Source of the DNA: Parasulfuritortus cantonensis
GTDB lineage: Bacteria; Pseudomonadota; Gammaproteobacteria; Burkholderiales; Thiobacillaceae
Assembly (NCBI RefSeq): GCF_004337445.1
Contig: NZ_SJZB01000011.1
Location: 1-36,540, forward strand
DNA: 36,540 bases
Direction of reading: 5' to 3'
Position numbers and translations under genes: made by a program. This document shows positions 17,873 to 26,060 of this stretch, piece after piece. Numbering within the stretch: position 1 is the first letter of the stretch; every line of letters begins with the position of its first letter. The notes below the pieces were generated by a model. The model was not told the DNA's origin. It saw only the letters and a program-made list of their open reading frames with translations, and made no database searches.

Positions 17873-19326
17873 TGCCGCGCGCCCGCGGCCGGGCCGCCCA
17901 GGTCGCCGCCGGCGGCCAGTACCAGGCCGGCGTAGGCGACGCGCCGTTCGCCTTCGAGTCCGGCCAGGGTCTCGCGGTCGGCCAAGACGGCGGCGCGGGC
18001 GTCGATCTCGGCCTGCTCCGGGACCAGGCCGGCGCGCAGCGCCTTCTGCGCCGCCGCCAGCCGGTGTTCGGCCGCGGCCAGGGCGGCCCGGTAGGTTTCC
18101 AGCTCGTGGCCGTTGCGCTGCAGGCGTTCCAGGCGGTCGGCCACCTCGCGCAGGGCGTCGACCAGGCCGGCGTTGTAGTCCTCCACCGCGGCGTCGTAGG
18201 CGGCCGTCTCGTGGCTCAGCCGGCTGCGCCGGCGGCCGCCGTCGAACAGGGGCAGCGAGAGCGCCGGGCCGGCCCCGTACATGGCCGAGCCGCTGGCGAG
18301 CAGGTTGCTGAAGGCGAGCGACTGGACGCCGACGAAGGCGAGCAGGTTGATGTTCGGATAGAAGTCGGCCTTGGCGGCGGCGATGTCCTGGCCGGCCGCC
18401 TCGACCTGCCAGCGCCGGGCGATCAGGTCCGGCCGGCGGCCGACCAGGTCCGCCGGCAGGCTGGCCGGCAGGTCGAGGCCGCCCTGCCCGGCCAGTTGCG
18501 GCCGGGCGATGTCGTCGCCGGCCTGCGGTCCGAGCCCGGCCAGGGCGGCGAGCAGATGGCGGTCGAGCACGATGTCGCTCGCCAGGGCCTCGACCCGGGC
18601 CTGTTGCCGGGCCAGGGCTTCGCTGACCGCGTCGGCCTCGCGGCCGGTGCCGAGGCCGGCGCGTTGCCGACGCTGGGCGATGGTCAGGTTGGTCTCCAGG
18701 CGGGACTGCTCGGCGCGCGCGATGTCGGCCAGCTCGTAGTGGGCCGCCAGCTGGGCGTAGGCCGCGGCCAGCGCAGCGACCAGCTCGATGCGGACCTGGC
18801 GCACCTCGGCCTCGGCCACGTGGACGCGGTCGAGAGCGGCGGCCAGGCGGCTTTCCTTCTGGCCCCAGAGGTCGAGGTCGTAGCCGAGGCCGAACACGGC
18901 CTCGTTGTTCCAGTAGACGCTGCCGCCGATCGGCGGCGGGAAGAACTGGTTCGCGGAGTAGCGCTGGCGGTAGGACCGGGCGTCGAGCGCCAGTTCCGGC
19001 CGGGTCTCCGAGCGCGCCATGCCGGCGACCGCCGCCGCGGCCTCGGCCCGGGCGCGCACCGCCTTGAGGCCGGGGTTGCCGGCCAGCGCCTGGGCCACCA
19101 GGCGGTCGAGCTGCGGGTCGCCCCAGGCCGCCCACCAGGCGTCGCCGGCCGCGGCCGGGGCGGCCGACAGGCGCGCGGCGGCGACCTGCTCGACGCTCGC
19201 CAGTTGCGCCTTGGGGGCGATGCCGGACAGGTCGGCGCAGCCCGCCAGGAAGGCGAGGCCGCCGGCGCACAGGAATAGTCGGGCCGCGACCGGCAAGCCG
19301 GAGCGGGGGCATTCGTCGGGGATCAT
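17869..19326 (-). CDS. NodT/OprM-type outer-membrane efflux lipoprotein
   Basis: 485 residues. The lipobox is in LFLCAGGLAFLAGCADLSG (lipidated Cys after LAG). Two TolC-like repeats follow, marked by AWWAAWGDPQLDRLVAQAL, GYDLDLWGQKESRL, LPADLVGRRPDLIARRWQVE and SLPLFDGGRRRSRL, all hallmarks of the NodT family of trimeric outer-membrane channels. It is the exit duct for the pump formed with the FUSC, DUF1656 and HlyD genes downstream. The start at 19326 gives a short basic N-terminus before the lipobox. It is the first gene of the operon and is divergent from the LysR gene, with the palindromic operator between them. Confidence 0.9.
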   Translation of the reverse strand: MIPDECPRSGLPVAARLFLCAGGLAFLAGCADLSGIAPKAQLASVEQVAAARLSAAPAAAGDAWWAAWGDPQLDRLVAQALAGNPGLKAVRARAEAAAAVAGMARSETRPELALDARSYRQRYSANQFFPPPIGGSVYWNNEAVFGLGYDLDLWGQKESRLAAALDRVHVAEAEVRQVRIELVAALAAAYAQLAAHYELADIARAEQSRLETNLTIAQRRQRAGLGTGREADAVSEALARQQARVEALASDIVLDRHLLAALAGLGPQAGDDIARPQLAGQGGLDLPASLPADLVGRRPDLIARRWQVEAAGQDIAAAKADFYPNINLLAFVGVQSLAFSNLLASGSAMYGAGPALSLPLFDGGRRRSRLSHETAAYDAAVEDYNAGLVDALREVADRLERLQRNGHELETYRAALAAAEHRLAAAQKALRAGLVPEQAEIDARAAVLADRETLAGLEGERRVAYAGLVLAAGGDLGGPAAGARQ

Positions 19327-19379
19327 GGCCGCAAAGATAAGAGTGAAAACACCCCGGATAAATGGGCTTTTGTAGATAA

Positions 19380-19401
19380 TTTGTTCCATATTTGGAACAA
19401 A
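19380..19401. promoter_or_regulatory. Perfect palindrome, candidate LysR operator
   Basis: The arms TTTGTTCCA (19380-19388) and TGGAACAAA (19393-19401) form a perfect 9-base inverted repeat around TATT. It lies between the divergent efflux operon and LysR gene, with its 3' edge 19 bases before the LysR start. It contains the T-N11-A core of LysR boxes. This is the place where the regulator should bind to repress itself and activate the pump when the inducer is present. The repeat is seen directly; binding is inferred. Confidence 0.65.
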
Positions 19402-19420
19402 CACCAAAGCGAGAAAAAAA

Positions 19421-20347
19421 ATGTCCATGAACTGGAACGAAATGGAGGCCTTCTGCACGGTCGCGGAACTGGCCAGCTTCACCCGCGCCGCCGAGCGCCT
19501 GGGCCTGCCGAAGTCCAGCACCAGCCGTGCCGTGGCCAACCTGGAGGCGCGCCTGGAGGTCCGCCTGCTGGAGCGCAGTACGCGCCGGCTCCGCCTGACC
19601 GACGCCGGCCGCGACCTGTACGAGCAGATCGCGCCGCTGTTCGGGCGCCTGCACGACGTCGTCGAGGAATCGCAGGCGCAGCGCGACCGGCCGCAGGGCG
19701 TGTTGCGCATCTCGTCGCCGTTCGAGTTCGGCATCCTGCAGCTGAACCGCATCATCTGCGACCTGCTGCTGCGCCACGCCGGCCTGGAGGCCGAGATCGA
19801 ACTGTCGACCCGGCACAGCCACCCCCTGGAAGGCAATTTCGACCTGGTGTTCAGCCTGCACGAAAGCGACCCGGAGGATTCGAGCATGGTCGCGCGCCGG
19901 GTGTTCACCATCGCCACCGTACTGTGCGCGGCGCCCGTCCTGGTCGAACGCTTCGGCCTGCCGCAGCAGCCCCGCGACCTGGCCGCCTGGCCCTGCCTGG
20001 CCGACGCCACCGATACGCTCTGGCGCTTCACCCGGCCGGGCCATCCGGAAACGCACGAGGTCCAGGTCAACGGCCGCCTGCGTACCGGCAACGCCTCCCT
20101 GCGCCTGGGCGCGGCGGAGGCCGGCCTGGGTGCCGCGGTGATCTCCGCCACCCTGTGCCGGGAGGCCATCGAGCAGGGCCGGCTGGTGCAGCTGCTGCCG
20201 GATTACCGGCCCATGCCGCGCCGGGTCTACGTCTTCATGCCGGCCCGGCGCCTGATGCCGGCCCGGGTGCGGGCCTTCCTCGATGCCATCGATTCACTGG
20301 TCGGGGAAAAGGAGCCGGATCGGGCCGGATTGCGCCTGATACGCTGA
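19421..20347 (+). CDS. LysR-family regulator of the divergent efflux operon (AaeR-like role)
   Basis: 308 residues. The N-terminal winged helix-turn-helix is clear: NEMEAFCTVAELASFTRAAE, the recognition helix in KSSTSRAVANLEARLEVRLL, then RSTRRLRLTDAGR. The C-terminal two-lobe effector domain starts at about residue 90 (QGVLRISSPFEFGILQLNRI). Such regulators sense a small aromatic or organic acid and control a divergent target. Start ATG 19421 has a purine-rich leader (GAGAAAAAAA). The target is very likely the four-gene pump transcribed the other way. Confidence 0.9.
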   Translation: MSMNWNEMEAFCTVAELASFTRAAERLGLPKSSTSRAVANLEARLEVRLLERSTRRLRLTDAGRDLYEQIAPLFGRLHDVVEESQAQRDRPQGVLRISSPFEFGILQLNRIICDLLLRHAGLEAEIELSTRHSHPLEGNFDLVFSLHESDPEDSSMVARRVFTIATVLCAAPVLVERFGLPQQPRDLAAWPCLADATDTLWRFTRPGHPETHEVQVNGRLRTGNASLRLGAAEAGLGAAVISATLCREAIEQGRLVQLLPDYRPMPRRVYVFMPARRLMPARVRAFLDAIDSLVGEKEPDRAGLRLIR

Positions 20348-20352
20348 GGGAC

Positions 20353-20414
20353 GCGGCCGTTTCCGGCCGCCTGCCCGGCGGGCGCCGGGCGGCCGCCCCG
20401 GGGACGGGGCGGCC
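20353..20414. terminator. Three tandem perfect GC hairpins between convergent genes
   Basis: Three hairpins follow each other: GCGGCCG/CGGCCGC (20353-20370, loop TTTC), GCCCGGC/GCCGGGC (20373-20390, loop GGGC) and GGCCGCCCC/GGGGCGGCC (20391-20414, loop GGGGAC). They fill the gap between the LysR stop and the stop of the opposite-strand glycine-zipper gene. None has a T-run. They probably act as a bidirectional, factor-assisted or stability-type terminator block. Confidence 0.5.
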
Positions 20415-20428
20415 TGGCGAAGGACGGG

Positions 20429-20836
20429 TTACTGTAGCTTGACCGGCTTGTTGTCGACGATGCGGACGCGGTCGCCGGCCGCGAGGCCGGGATCCTTGTC
20501 CAGCTTGAAGGTGCGCTTGTCGCCGCTGTCCATGGTCACGGTGACCTTCCAGGTGGTGTCGGCGACGTAGTTCTTCTCGACCGCGTTGCCGGCATAGGCA
20601 CCCGCGGCCGCGCCGCCGACCGTCGCCAGGGTGCGCCCGGTGCCGCTGCCGAACTGGTTGCCGACCACGCCGCCGAGCACGCCGCCGGCGACCAGGCCGA
20701 CGCCGGAACCCTTGGGTTCGGATTTCTTCACCGCCTTGACGGTGCCGCAGTCACTGCAGTCGGCCGCCACCGCGGCGAGCGGGCCGAAGGCCAGGGCGGC
20801 CATGCAGGCGGCGATCCAGAGTGTGAACTTCTTCAT
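20429..20836 (-). CDS. Glycine-zipper outer-membrane protein (17 kDa surface antigen-like)
   Basis: 135 residues with a signal peptide (MKKFTLWIAACMAALAFGPL, cleavage near AVA-A), a Cys pair (CSDC), then a glycine zipper spanning about residues 44-84 (GVGLVAGGVLGGVVGNQFGS, GAAAGAYAGN). The C-terminal domain is SH3-like and ends RVRIVDNKPVKLQ. Family members (SlyB, PcP, Rickettsia 17 kDa antigen) insert the zipper in the membrane and help envelope integrity. The start at 20836 has the textbook ribosome site GAGGAGGT; the frame is open to 20893 but without a signal peptide. Confidence 0.85.
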   Translation of the reverse strand: MKKFTLWIAACMAALAFGPLAAVAADCSDCGTVKAVKKSEPKGSGVGLVAGGVLGGVVGNQFGSGTGRTLATVGGAAAGAYAGNAVEKNYVADTTWKVTVTMDSGDKRTFKLDKDPGLAAGDRVRIVDNKPVKLQ

Positions 20837-20902
20837 GTTTGACCTCCTCGGTTGGCAATGGCGATAACACCATCCTAGCAGTCCGGCATGCACCCGCCAG
20901 GG

Positions 20903-22384
20903 CTATGTTTCGGGCTTGCGCGAGGCCGGCGTGGCACGGTTCAGCGACCACAGCCGGAGCTGCTTGATCTGCTCCTCCATGGTGCGCGACAGGGGCACCA
21001 TGCGGGCGGTATTCCAGACCACGTCCTGCTCGGTGAACGGCCGTCCCTCCTGGAAACCGCGGATGCGCGCGGCCTTGATCGCCTGCTCGATCTCGGCACC
21101 GCTCCAGTTCTTGGTCACGGCGGTGAGCAGCTTGAGGTTGAACTTGTCCGGGTCGCCGCCGTAGGCTGCGATGTGGATGCGCAGGATGGCCAGGCGCTCC
21201 TCCTCGCTGGGCAGGTCGAGGAAGAACAACTGGTCGAAACGACCCTTGCGGATCACCTCGGCGGGCAGCCTCTCGATCCGGTTGGCGGTCGCCACCACGA
21301 ACACGGTGGCCGGCTTCTCCTGCATCCAGGTCAGGAAGCTGGCGAAGATGTTGTTGTTGCCGCCGCTGCCCTGGAGGTCGTAGCCGAAGCTGTTCTCCAT
21401 CTCGTCGATCCAGAGCACCAGGGGCGCGATGGCCTCGGCCACCTTGAGGGCGTGGTCGAAGGCGTATTCCGGGGCGCCGTAGGCACCGGACAGGACCAGG
21501 TTCATGTCCAGGCGCACCAGGGGCAGGCTCCAGGCCCCGGCCACCACCTTGGCGGCCATGCTCTTGCCGCAGCCGGACACGCCCATGAACAGGATGCCCG
21601 AGGGCAGCGGCACGCCCGACTCGAAGGCCTGGCGGGTGAACAGCGGCTTGCGCGCCCGCACCCATTCCTTGAGGTTGTCGAGGCCGCCGACCTGGTCCAG
21701 GTGGACCGACTTGCCGATGTACTGCAGGCAGCCTTCCTTGAGCAGGGCGTACGACTTCTCCTCGATGATCTCGGGGATGGCCCGGGCCAGGTCGAGCTTG
21801 CCCTCGCCGACCAGGCGCCGCATCAGGTGGCCGGCCTCGTCGAGGGACAGGCCGCGCATGGCGGCGGCGCACTGCCGGCGCCAGTCCTCGTCGAGGCGCC
21901 CGGCGACGCCGGCGGCGGCGGCGACCGCGTCGATGCGGGCGAGCAGCTCGGCCTCGCTGGGGATGCCCAGGGTGACCAGGAAGACCTGCTTCTTGAGCTC
22001 CTCGGGCAGGACCAGGTCGACGTAGGACAGGAACACGTAGCTGTCGCGTCCGGACAGCTGCCGGTAGAGGTCGCGCAGGGCGCGCGCCAGGAGCGGGTTG
22101 TCCCTGAGCAGGGCGGGCAGGTCCTGCATCAGGTAGAAGGCCTTGGCCGGCTGGGCGGCGATGTGGGCGAGCGCCTCGACCGGGTCGCGGATGGCCGCGC
22201 CCGGGCCCGCGGCGGAGTGGAACCCGCGCGCCGAGCTCCAGTACACCAGGGCGTTGCGGTCGCCGTACCGGCGCTCGGCCAGCTCGCCGAGCAGACCCGC
22301 CATGCGTTCCTCGTCGGCACCCTGCAGGTAGAACAGCGGGTAGCCGGCCAGCAGCCCCTTGGCGAGGCGGTCCTGGGTGCTCAT
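20903..22384 (-). CDS. Ycf46-like AAA+ ATPase
   Basis: 493 residues. The N-terminal region (1-230) has the degenerate P-loop-like half found in Ycf46 relatives: KAFYLMQDLPALLRDNPLL then SYVFLSYVDLVLPEELKKQV. The active AAA+ module has Walker A G268-VSGCGKS (to 275), Walker B LVLWIDEMENSF (D327/E328), sensor 1 VFVVATANRIERLP, the Arg finger in RKGRFDQLFF, and a C-terminal lid with WSGAEIEQAIKAARI. Such proteins remodel protein targets in carbon uptake or stress; no function is proven here. The start ATG 22384 overlaps the stop of the Ppx gene (ATGA), so the two genes are coupled. Confidence 0.88.
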   Translation of the reverse strand: MSTQDRLAKGLLAGYPLFYLQGADEERMAGLLGELAERRYGDRNALVYWSSARGFHSAAGPGAAIRDPVEALAHIAAQPAKAFYLMQDLPALLRDNPLLARALRDLYRQLSGRDSYVFLSYVDLVLPEELKKQVFLVTLGIPSEAELLARIDAVAAAAGVAGRLDEDWRRQCAAAMRGLSLDEAGHLMRRLVGEGKLDLARAIPEIIEEKSYALLKEGCLQYIGKSVHLDQVGGLDNLKEWVRARKPLFTRQAFESGVPLPSGILFMGVSGCGKSMAAKVVAGAWSLPLVRLDMNLVLSGAYGAPEYAFDHALKVAEAIAPLVLWIDEMENSFGYDLQGSGGNNNIFASFLTWMQEKPATVFVVATANRIERLPAEVIRKGRFDQLFFLDLPSEEERLAILRIHIAAYGGDPDKFNLKLLTAVTKNWSGAEIEQAIKAARIRGFQEGRPFTEQDVVWNTARMVPLSRTMEEQIKQLRLWSLNRATPASRKPET

Positions 22385-23877
22385 GAGCGCACCTGCAGGG
22401 CACCCAGGCGGACGACCGGCCGCACCGCCTGCCAGGCCCGCAGTTCCTCGTACAAGGTGGCCTTGCTGAGCGGGTTGGCGGCCATCCAGTCGGCCGGCAT
22501 GGTCAGTTCGCAGTTGCCGTCCGCCGCGCAGGTCAGCTTGAGGTCTGGGATCGGCGCGTCGCTCCGGCTGCCGTTCAGCAGGATGGCCAGGCGCAGGCAC
22601 AGGATGAGCGGCCAGATCGCCGCCTCGGGCGGGAAGCCGAGCTTCTCCAGGCCACCCCGGCTGGCCCGTACCAGCATCGCCAGGCGGGCCTGGTCGCGGC
22701 GGCCGAAGCCGGGCATGTCGGCGTTCTCGAGGATGTAGGCGCCGTGCTTGTGCAAGCCGGAATGGGCGATCTGGATGCCGATCTCGTGCAGGCGCGCGGC
22801 CCAGTTGAGCCAGCGGATGGCCTCGCCGTCGCCGTCCCGGTCGCCCGCGGTCAACTGCATGTACAGGCGTGCCGCCAGGCGTTCGACCCGGCGCGCCTGC
22901 TTGCCGTCGACGTGGTACCGGCGCACGAACTGGGTCACCGTGACGTCGCGCATGTCGTGGTTGTGGACCCGGCCGAGCAGGTCCCAAAGGATGCCCTCGC
23001 GCATGGCGCCCTGGGCCACGGTCATGGTGTCGATCTCGAGTTCCTGGAACAGCCCGGACATGATGGCGACCGCGCCGGCCAGGACCGGCTTGCGGTCGTC
23101 CTTGAGGCCGTCGAGGTCGAGGCGGGCGAAGCTGCCGGCCTTGGCCAGGCGCTCGCGCAGCCACTTCAGGCCGTCGGCGCTGATCTGGCCGTCCGAGATG
23201 CCGTTCTGGAACAGGATCTCGCCCATCGAGCGGGCCGAGCCGGACGAGCCCACCGCCTCCTGCCAGAGGCCGCGCCGGAACTGGTGCACGACCTGCTGGA
23301 CCTCCATGCGGGCGGCGGTGACGGCGGCCTTGACCGAGGACTTCTCCATCTCGCCGCCGGGGAAGAAGCGGTTGCTGAACACCACGCAGCCCATGCGCAG
23401 GCTTTCCCGGTCGCGCGGCTCGTAGCCGACCCCGATGATGCATTCGGTGGAACCGCCGCCGATGTCGACCACCAGGCGCGGCTCGGTATTCATGGGCAGG
23501 CTGTGGGAGACGCCCAGGTAGATCAGGCGCGCCTCCTCGCGGCCGGCCACGACGTCGATGTCGAAGCCCAAGGTGGCCTTGGCCCGTTCGATGAAGGCCG
23601 GGGCGTTCTTGGCCACGCGCAGGGCCGAGGTGCCGACCGCCCGGACGGCGCCCTCCGGCATGCCCTTCAGGCGCTCGCCGAAGCGGGCCAGGCAGGCCAG
23701 GGCGCGTTCCTGCGAGGCGGCGTCGAGCAGCTTGTCGTCGCTCAGGCCGCCGGCCAGGCGCACCGATTCCTTGTGGGCATCCAGATAGAAGAGCTGGTCG
23801 CCGTCGACGCGGCCGACCTGCAGGTGGAAGCTGTTCGACCCGAGGTCGATGGCGGCGAGGGTGGGATATTCCTGCAT
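22381..23877 (-). CDS. ppx: Exopolyphosphatase / guanosine pentaphosphatase (Ppx/GppA family)
   Basis: 498 residues from ATG 23877, which has the ribosome site GGGGTGAT. The ASKHA-fold phosphate motifs are clear: AIDLGSNSFHLQVGRV and VVDIGGGSTECIIG. A C-terminal HD-like region (VERLAARLYMQL, NWAARLHEIGIQI, HKHGAYILENADMPGFG) follows, as in long Ppx/GppA proteins. It removes terminal phosphate from polyphosphate or converts pppGpp to ppGpp; the two activities cannot be told apart by sequence here. Upstream is a 189-base gap with no other gene, so its promoter lies there. Confidence 0.92.
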   Translation of the reverse strand: MQEYPTLAAIDLGSNSFHLQVGRVDGDQLFYLDAHKESVRLAGGLSDDKLLDAASQERALACLARFGERLKGMPEGAVRAVGTSALRVAKNAPAFIERAKATLGFDIDVVAGREEARLIYLGVSHSLPMNTEPRLVVDIGGGSTECIIGVGYEPRDRESLRMGCVVFSNRFFPGGEMEKSSVKAAVTAARMEVQQVVHQFRRGLWQEAVGSSGSARSMGEILFQNGISDGQISADGLKWLRERLAKAGSFARLDLDGLKDDRKPVLAGAVAIMSGLFQELEIDTMTVAQGAMREGILWDLLGRVHNHDMRDVTVTQFVRRYHVDGKQARRVERLAARLYMQLTAGDRDGDGEAIRWLNWAARLHEIGIQIAHSGLHKHGAYILENADMPGFGRRDQARLAMLVRASRGGLEKLGFPPEAAIWPLILCLRLAILLNGSRSDAPIPDLKLTCAADGNCELTMPADWMAANPLSKATLYEELRAWQAVRPVVRLGALQVRS

Positions 23878-24066
23878 ATCACCCCGCAACCCGGTGAACG
23901 TCCGCGGCGGAGGCCGATGCCCGCGCGGCGGGCGTCGGCGCCGTTACGCGCCGGCGTTTGTCCGCGCCCGGCAGAGCGGTGGCGAACGCAATGTAATCCA
24001 GCATGAAAGCGGTCCCGAAGGCATGACTATCGGGACCGGATTATCGCAGATCGCCCGCCGGAGCGT
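23878..24066. other. Promoter-bearing gap upstream of ppx
   Basis: The gap lies between ppx and the stop of the diheme cytochrome gene, both on the minus strand, so it should hold the cytochrome terminator and the ppx promoter. I see one moderate inverted repeat (CGGCGC CGTTAC GCGCCG near 23936) and no open frame of use. No specific promoter motif is supported. Confidence 0.35.
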
Positions 24067-24990
24067 TCAGTAGTCTTCCTGCTGGCGCTTCTTGCCACCC
24101 GCCTTGCCGGCCTTGCGGGCCGGGTTGCTGGAGGCCGGTACGCTGGTCACGTAGTCGGCGATGGCCTCCAGGTCGGTCTTCGGCAGGTACTTGAGGCCGT
24201 TGTCGATCAGCTCCGCCATCAGGCTGCCGGCACAGTCGCCGTCGGGCCGGTTGCCGGTACCCAGGTAGTCGGCCAGGTCGGACTTGCTCCAGGAACCGAT
24301 GCCGTACTGGCGGTCGGGCGTGATGTTGGGCACCACGAGGCCGTCCGGGCCGTTCAGGCTGCCGGCCAGTTCCATGCCCTTCTTGAAGCCGCCCAACTGG
24401 TTGCGCGGGGTATGGCACTCGGCGCAGTGGCCGGCCCCCTGGACCAGATAGGCGCCACGGTTCCAGGACGCCGACTTGCCGGCCTCCGGCTGGTAGGCGC
24501 CGGGACTGAAGAACAGCCACTTCCAGATCACCAGCAGGGGCCGGAAGTTGAGGTACCAGGGCAGTTCGTGCGACTTGTTGGCCTTGACCACCGCCGGCTG
24601 GGCATGCAGGTAGGTCCACAGGGCCTGGATGTCGGCATCGCTCATCCGGGCATACGAGGTGTAAGGGAAGCTGGGGTAGTACTGGCGGCCGTCCGGGCCG
24701 ACGCCCTCGCGCAGGGCACGCCGGAAGTCGGCTTCGCTCCAGCGTCCGATGCCGGTCGTCGGATCGGGCGTGATGTTGGGGGTGTAGAAGGTGCCCAGCG
24801 GCGTCGCCAGCTTGCGGCCGCCCGCCAAGCGGGCGCCGCCGTGCTCGCGGTCGGTATGGCAATTCTCGCAACCGGCCATCCGGAAGACCAGTTCGCCCCG
24901 GTCGGCGATCGGCTCAGCCCAAACCGGGCCGACCGGGAGAACGGCCACCGTGCAGACGGCCAGGAGCAGTTTGCCCAGGCCGGCCATCAT
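24067..24990 (-). CDS. Diheme cytochrome c (alcohol/sugar dehydrogenase-subunit type)
   Basis: 307 residues with a signal peptide (LLLAVCTVAVLPVGPVWA) and two heme sites, C41-EN-CH and C189-AE-CH. Each domain has a PNITPD motif followed by a GIG-W segment. A hydrophobic stretch NFRPLLVIWKWLFFSPG lies between the heme domains. This is the layout of the cytochrome subunits of membrane-bound alcohol and gluconate dehydrogenases, minus their third heme domain and without any dehydrogenase nearby, so here it is probably an electron carrier. ATG 24990 is chosen; GTG 25002 and ATG 24987 are alternatives. The start lies at the edge of the inverted-repeat element, whose end supplies the bases TAGG before the ATG. 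Last gene of the cytochrome operon. Confidence 0.88.
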   Translation of the reverse strand: MMAGLGKLLLAVCTVAVLPVGPVWAEPIADRGELVFRMAGCENCHTDREHGGARLAGGRKLATPLGTFYTPNITPDPTTGIGRWSEADFRRALREGVGPDGRQYYPSFPYTSYARMSDADIQALWTYLHAQPAVVKANKSHELPWYLNFRPLLVIWKWLFFSPGAYQPEAGKSASWNRGAYLVQGAGHCAECHTPRNQLGGFKKGMELAGSLNGPDGLVVPNITPDRQYGIGSWSKSDLADYLGTGNRPDGDCAGSLMAELIDNGLKYLPKTDLEAIADYVTSVPASSNPARKAGKAGGKKRQQEDY

Positions 24991-25225
24991 CCTAGAAACC
25001 ACGGTTGGACGCGCCCGAGTGTGCGGCTGGCGCGTCGACTGGCAAGGCGCGACGACGCAGCATGGTCATTCCCTGCAAGGAGGCGCAACGCGGCCAGGCG
25101 GCGCGCCGGACGTGCAATCGGGTGCGTAGCGGGCTCACCCACTGGGTAAACCCCAACGAAGGCAACAAACTCAGACGGCATGTGACATCCCATGGGAAAA
25201 AGCGGTCAACTGCGGTTTCTAGGAT
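24989..25225. mobile_element. MITE-like element with 19-base inverted ends
   Basis: The left end (24989-25007) reads ATCCTAGAAACCACGGTTG. The right end (25207-25225), on the other strand, reads ATCCTAGAAACCGCAGTTG. The two match at 17 of 19 positions, with the outer 12 bases identical. The 237-base unit carries no transposase, only a small open frame on the minus strand with no recognised product. It fits precisely between the cytochrome c' stop codon and the diheme cytochrome start codon. No second copy is visible in this window. It may be a non-autonomous transposon or a dispersed intergenic repeat of the lineage. Confidence 0.6.
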
Positions 25226-25644
25226 TATTTGCGGTAGTCCTTGTGGCAGCTCTTGCAGGCCTCGGAGAGGTCCTTGAAGGAGGCCGCCGAGGGCGCCTTG
25301 GCGAAGGCGGCCGACTTGGTCTCGGCCTCCTTGGCCAGGCGCTCGAAGTCGGCCCGCTTGCTCCACACCTCGGGCAGGGCATCGCTGTCCGGGCTGGCGC
25401 TGCCCTTCGGGAACAGGGCGGCGATGCCCTTGTTCAGGCTGGCCAGTTCCTTGGCGGCGGCGGCCAACTGCGCCTTGTCGCCGGCCTTGTTCTGCAGGAT
25501 CAGGTTGCTCATGCCCATCAGGCCGCCGTTGGCGTCCATCAGGTTGCGCCGGTACTTGACCAGGGAATCGGTGTCGGCGGCCTGGGCGGCCACGGCGGCC
25601 GAACCGGCCAGGGCCAGGAGCAGGAATTTCACGGAAAGGTGCAT
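25225..25644 (-). CDS. Cytochrome c' (class II)
   Basis: 139 residues with a signal peptide (VKFLLLALAGSAAVAAQA) and one heme site near the C-terminus, C130-KS-CH-KDYRK, the mark of four-helix class II cytochromes c'. The rest reads as amphipathic helices (MDANGGLMGMSNLILQNKAG, SFKDLSEACKSCHK). These periplasmic proteins have five-coordinate heme and bind NO or CO, often for protection from nitric oxide. ATG 25644 has the ribosome site AAGGAGT. The TAA stop uses the terminal base of the MITE-like element. It is co-directional with the class I cytochrome gene, 27 bases away. Confidence 0.9.
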   Translation of the reverse strand: MHLSVKFLLLALAGSAAVAAQAADTDSLVKYRRNLMDANGGLMGMSNLILQNKAGDKAQLAAAAKELASLNKGIAALFPKGSASPDSDALPEVWSKRADFERLAKEAETKSAAFAKAPSAASFKDLSEACKSCHKDYRK

Positions 25645-25671
25645 CGCGGGACTCCTTAAGTCTCGATGGGA

Positions 25672-26052
25672 TCAGTGCAGGGTCGCCAGGTAGGCGATCA
25701 GGTCGGCGCGGTCGCCGGCGTCGTCGAGGCCGTCGTACTTCATCTTGCCGCCCGGGACGACGCGCCGGGGGTGGCTGATGTAGTCGTTCAGGCGGGCCTC
25801 GGACCAGGCCTCGGCGTTCGCCTTCATGGCGTCCGAGTACTCGTAGTCGGCGACGCTGCCGGGGGCCCGGCCGAGGACGCCGAACAGGCTCGGCCCCTTG
25901 CGGTTGCGGCCGGCCTCGACACTGTGGCACTCGGCGCATTGTTCCTTGAACACCCCCTGGCCCTTGCCCGCGTCGCCGGCCGCGAAGGCCGGTGCCTGGG
26001 CGGCGGCAAGGATCAGCAGGGCAGCGGTGACGATGGATTTGCGGTCAGCCAT
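25672..26052 (-). CDS. Monoheme class I cytochrome c
   Basis: 126 residues with a signal peptide (SIVTAALLILAAAQAPAFA), the heme site C39-AE-CH and an axial Met at 104 in GGKMKYDGL. Together with KGPSLFGVLGR and ADYEYSDAMK these identify a cytochrome c2/mitochondrial-type protein. It is a soluble one-electron carrier of the periplasm. It lies 8 bases downstream of the porin-cytochrome gene, so it could take electrons from that protein's periplasmic side. Confidence 0.92.
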   Translation of the reverse strand: MADRKSIVTAALLILAAAQAPAFAAGDAGKGQGVFKEQCAECHSVEAGRNRKGPSLFGVLGRAPGSVADYEYSDAMKANAEAWSEARLNDYISHPRRVVPGGKMKYDGLDDAGDRADLIAYLATLH

Positions 26053-26060
26053 GGCGCACC

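Noticed and set aside
17873..20056. Very long minus-strand frame running upstream of the FUSC gene, through the NodT gene and into the LysR gene
   Set aside because: Only its part up to 17872 (FUSC) looks like protein. The rest is the wrong frame of nodT and the opposite strand of LysR.
24987..25193. 68-residue minus-strand frame inside the MITE-like element
   Set aside because: No start signal or recognisable domain; more likely part of the element's sequence.
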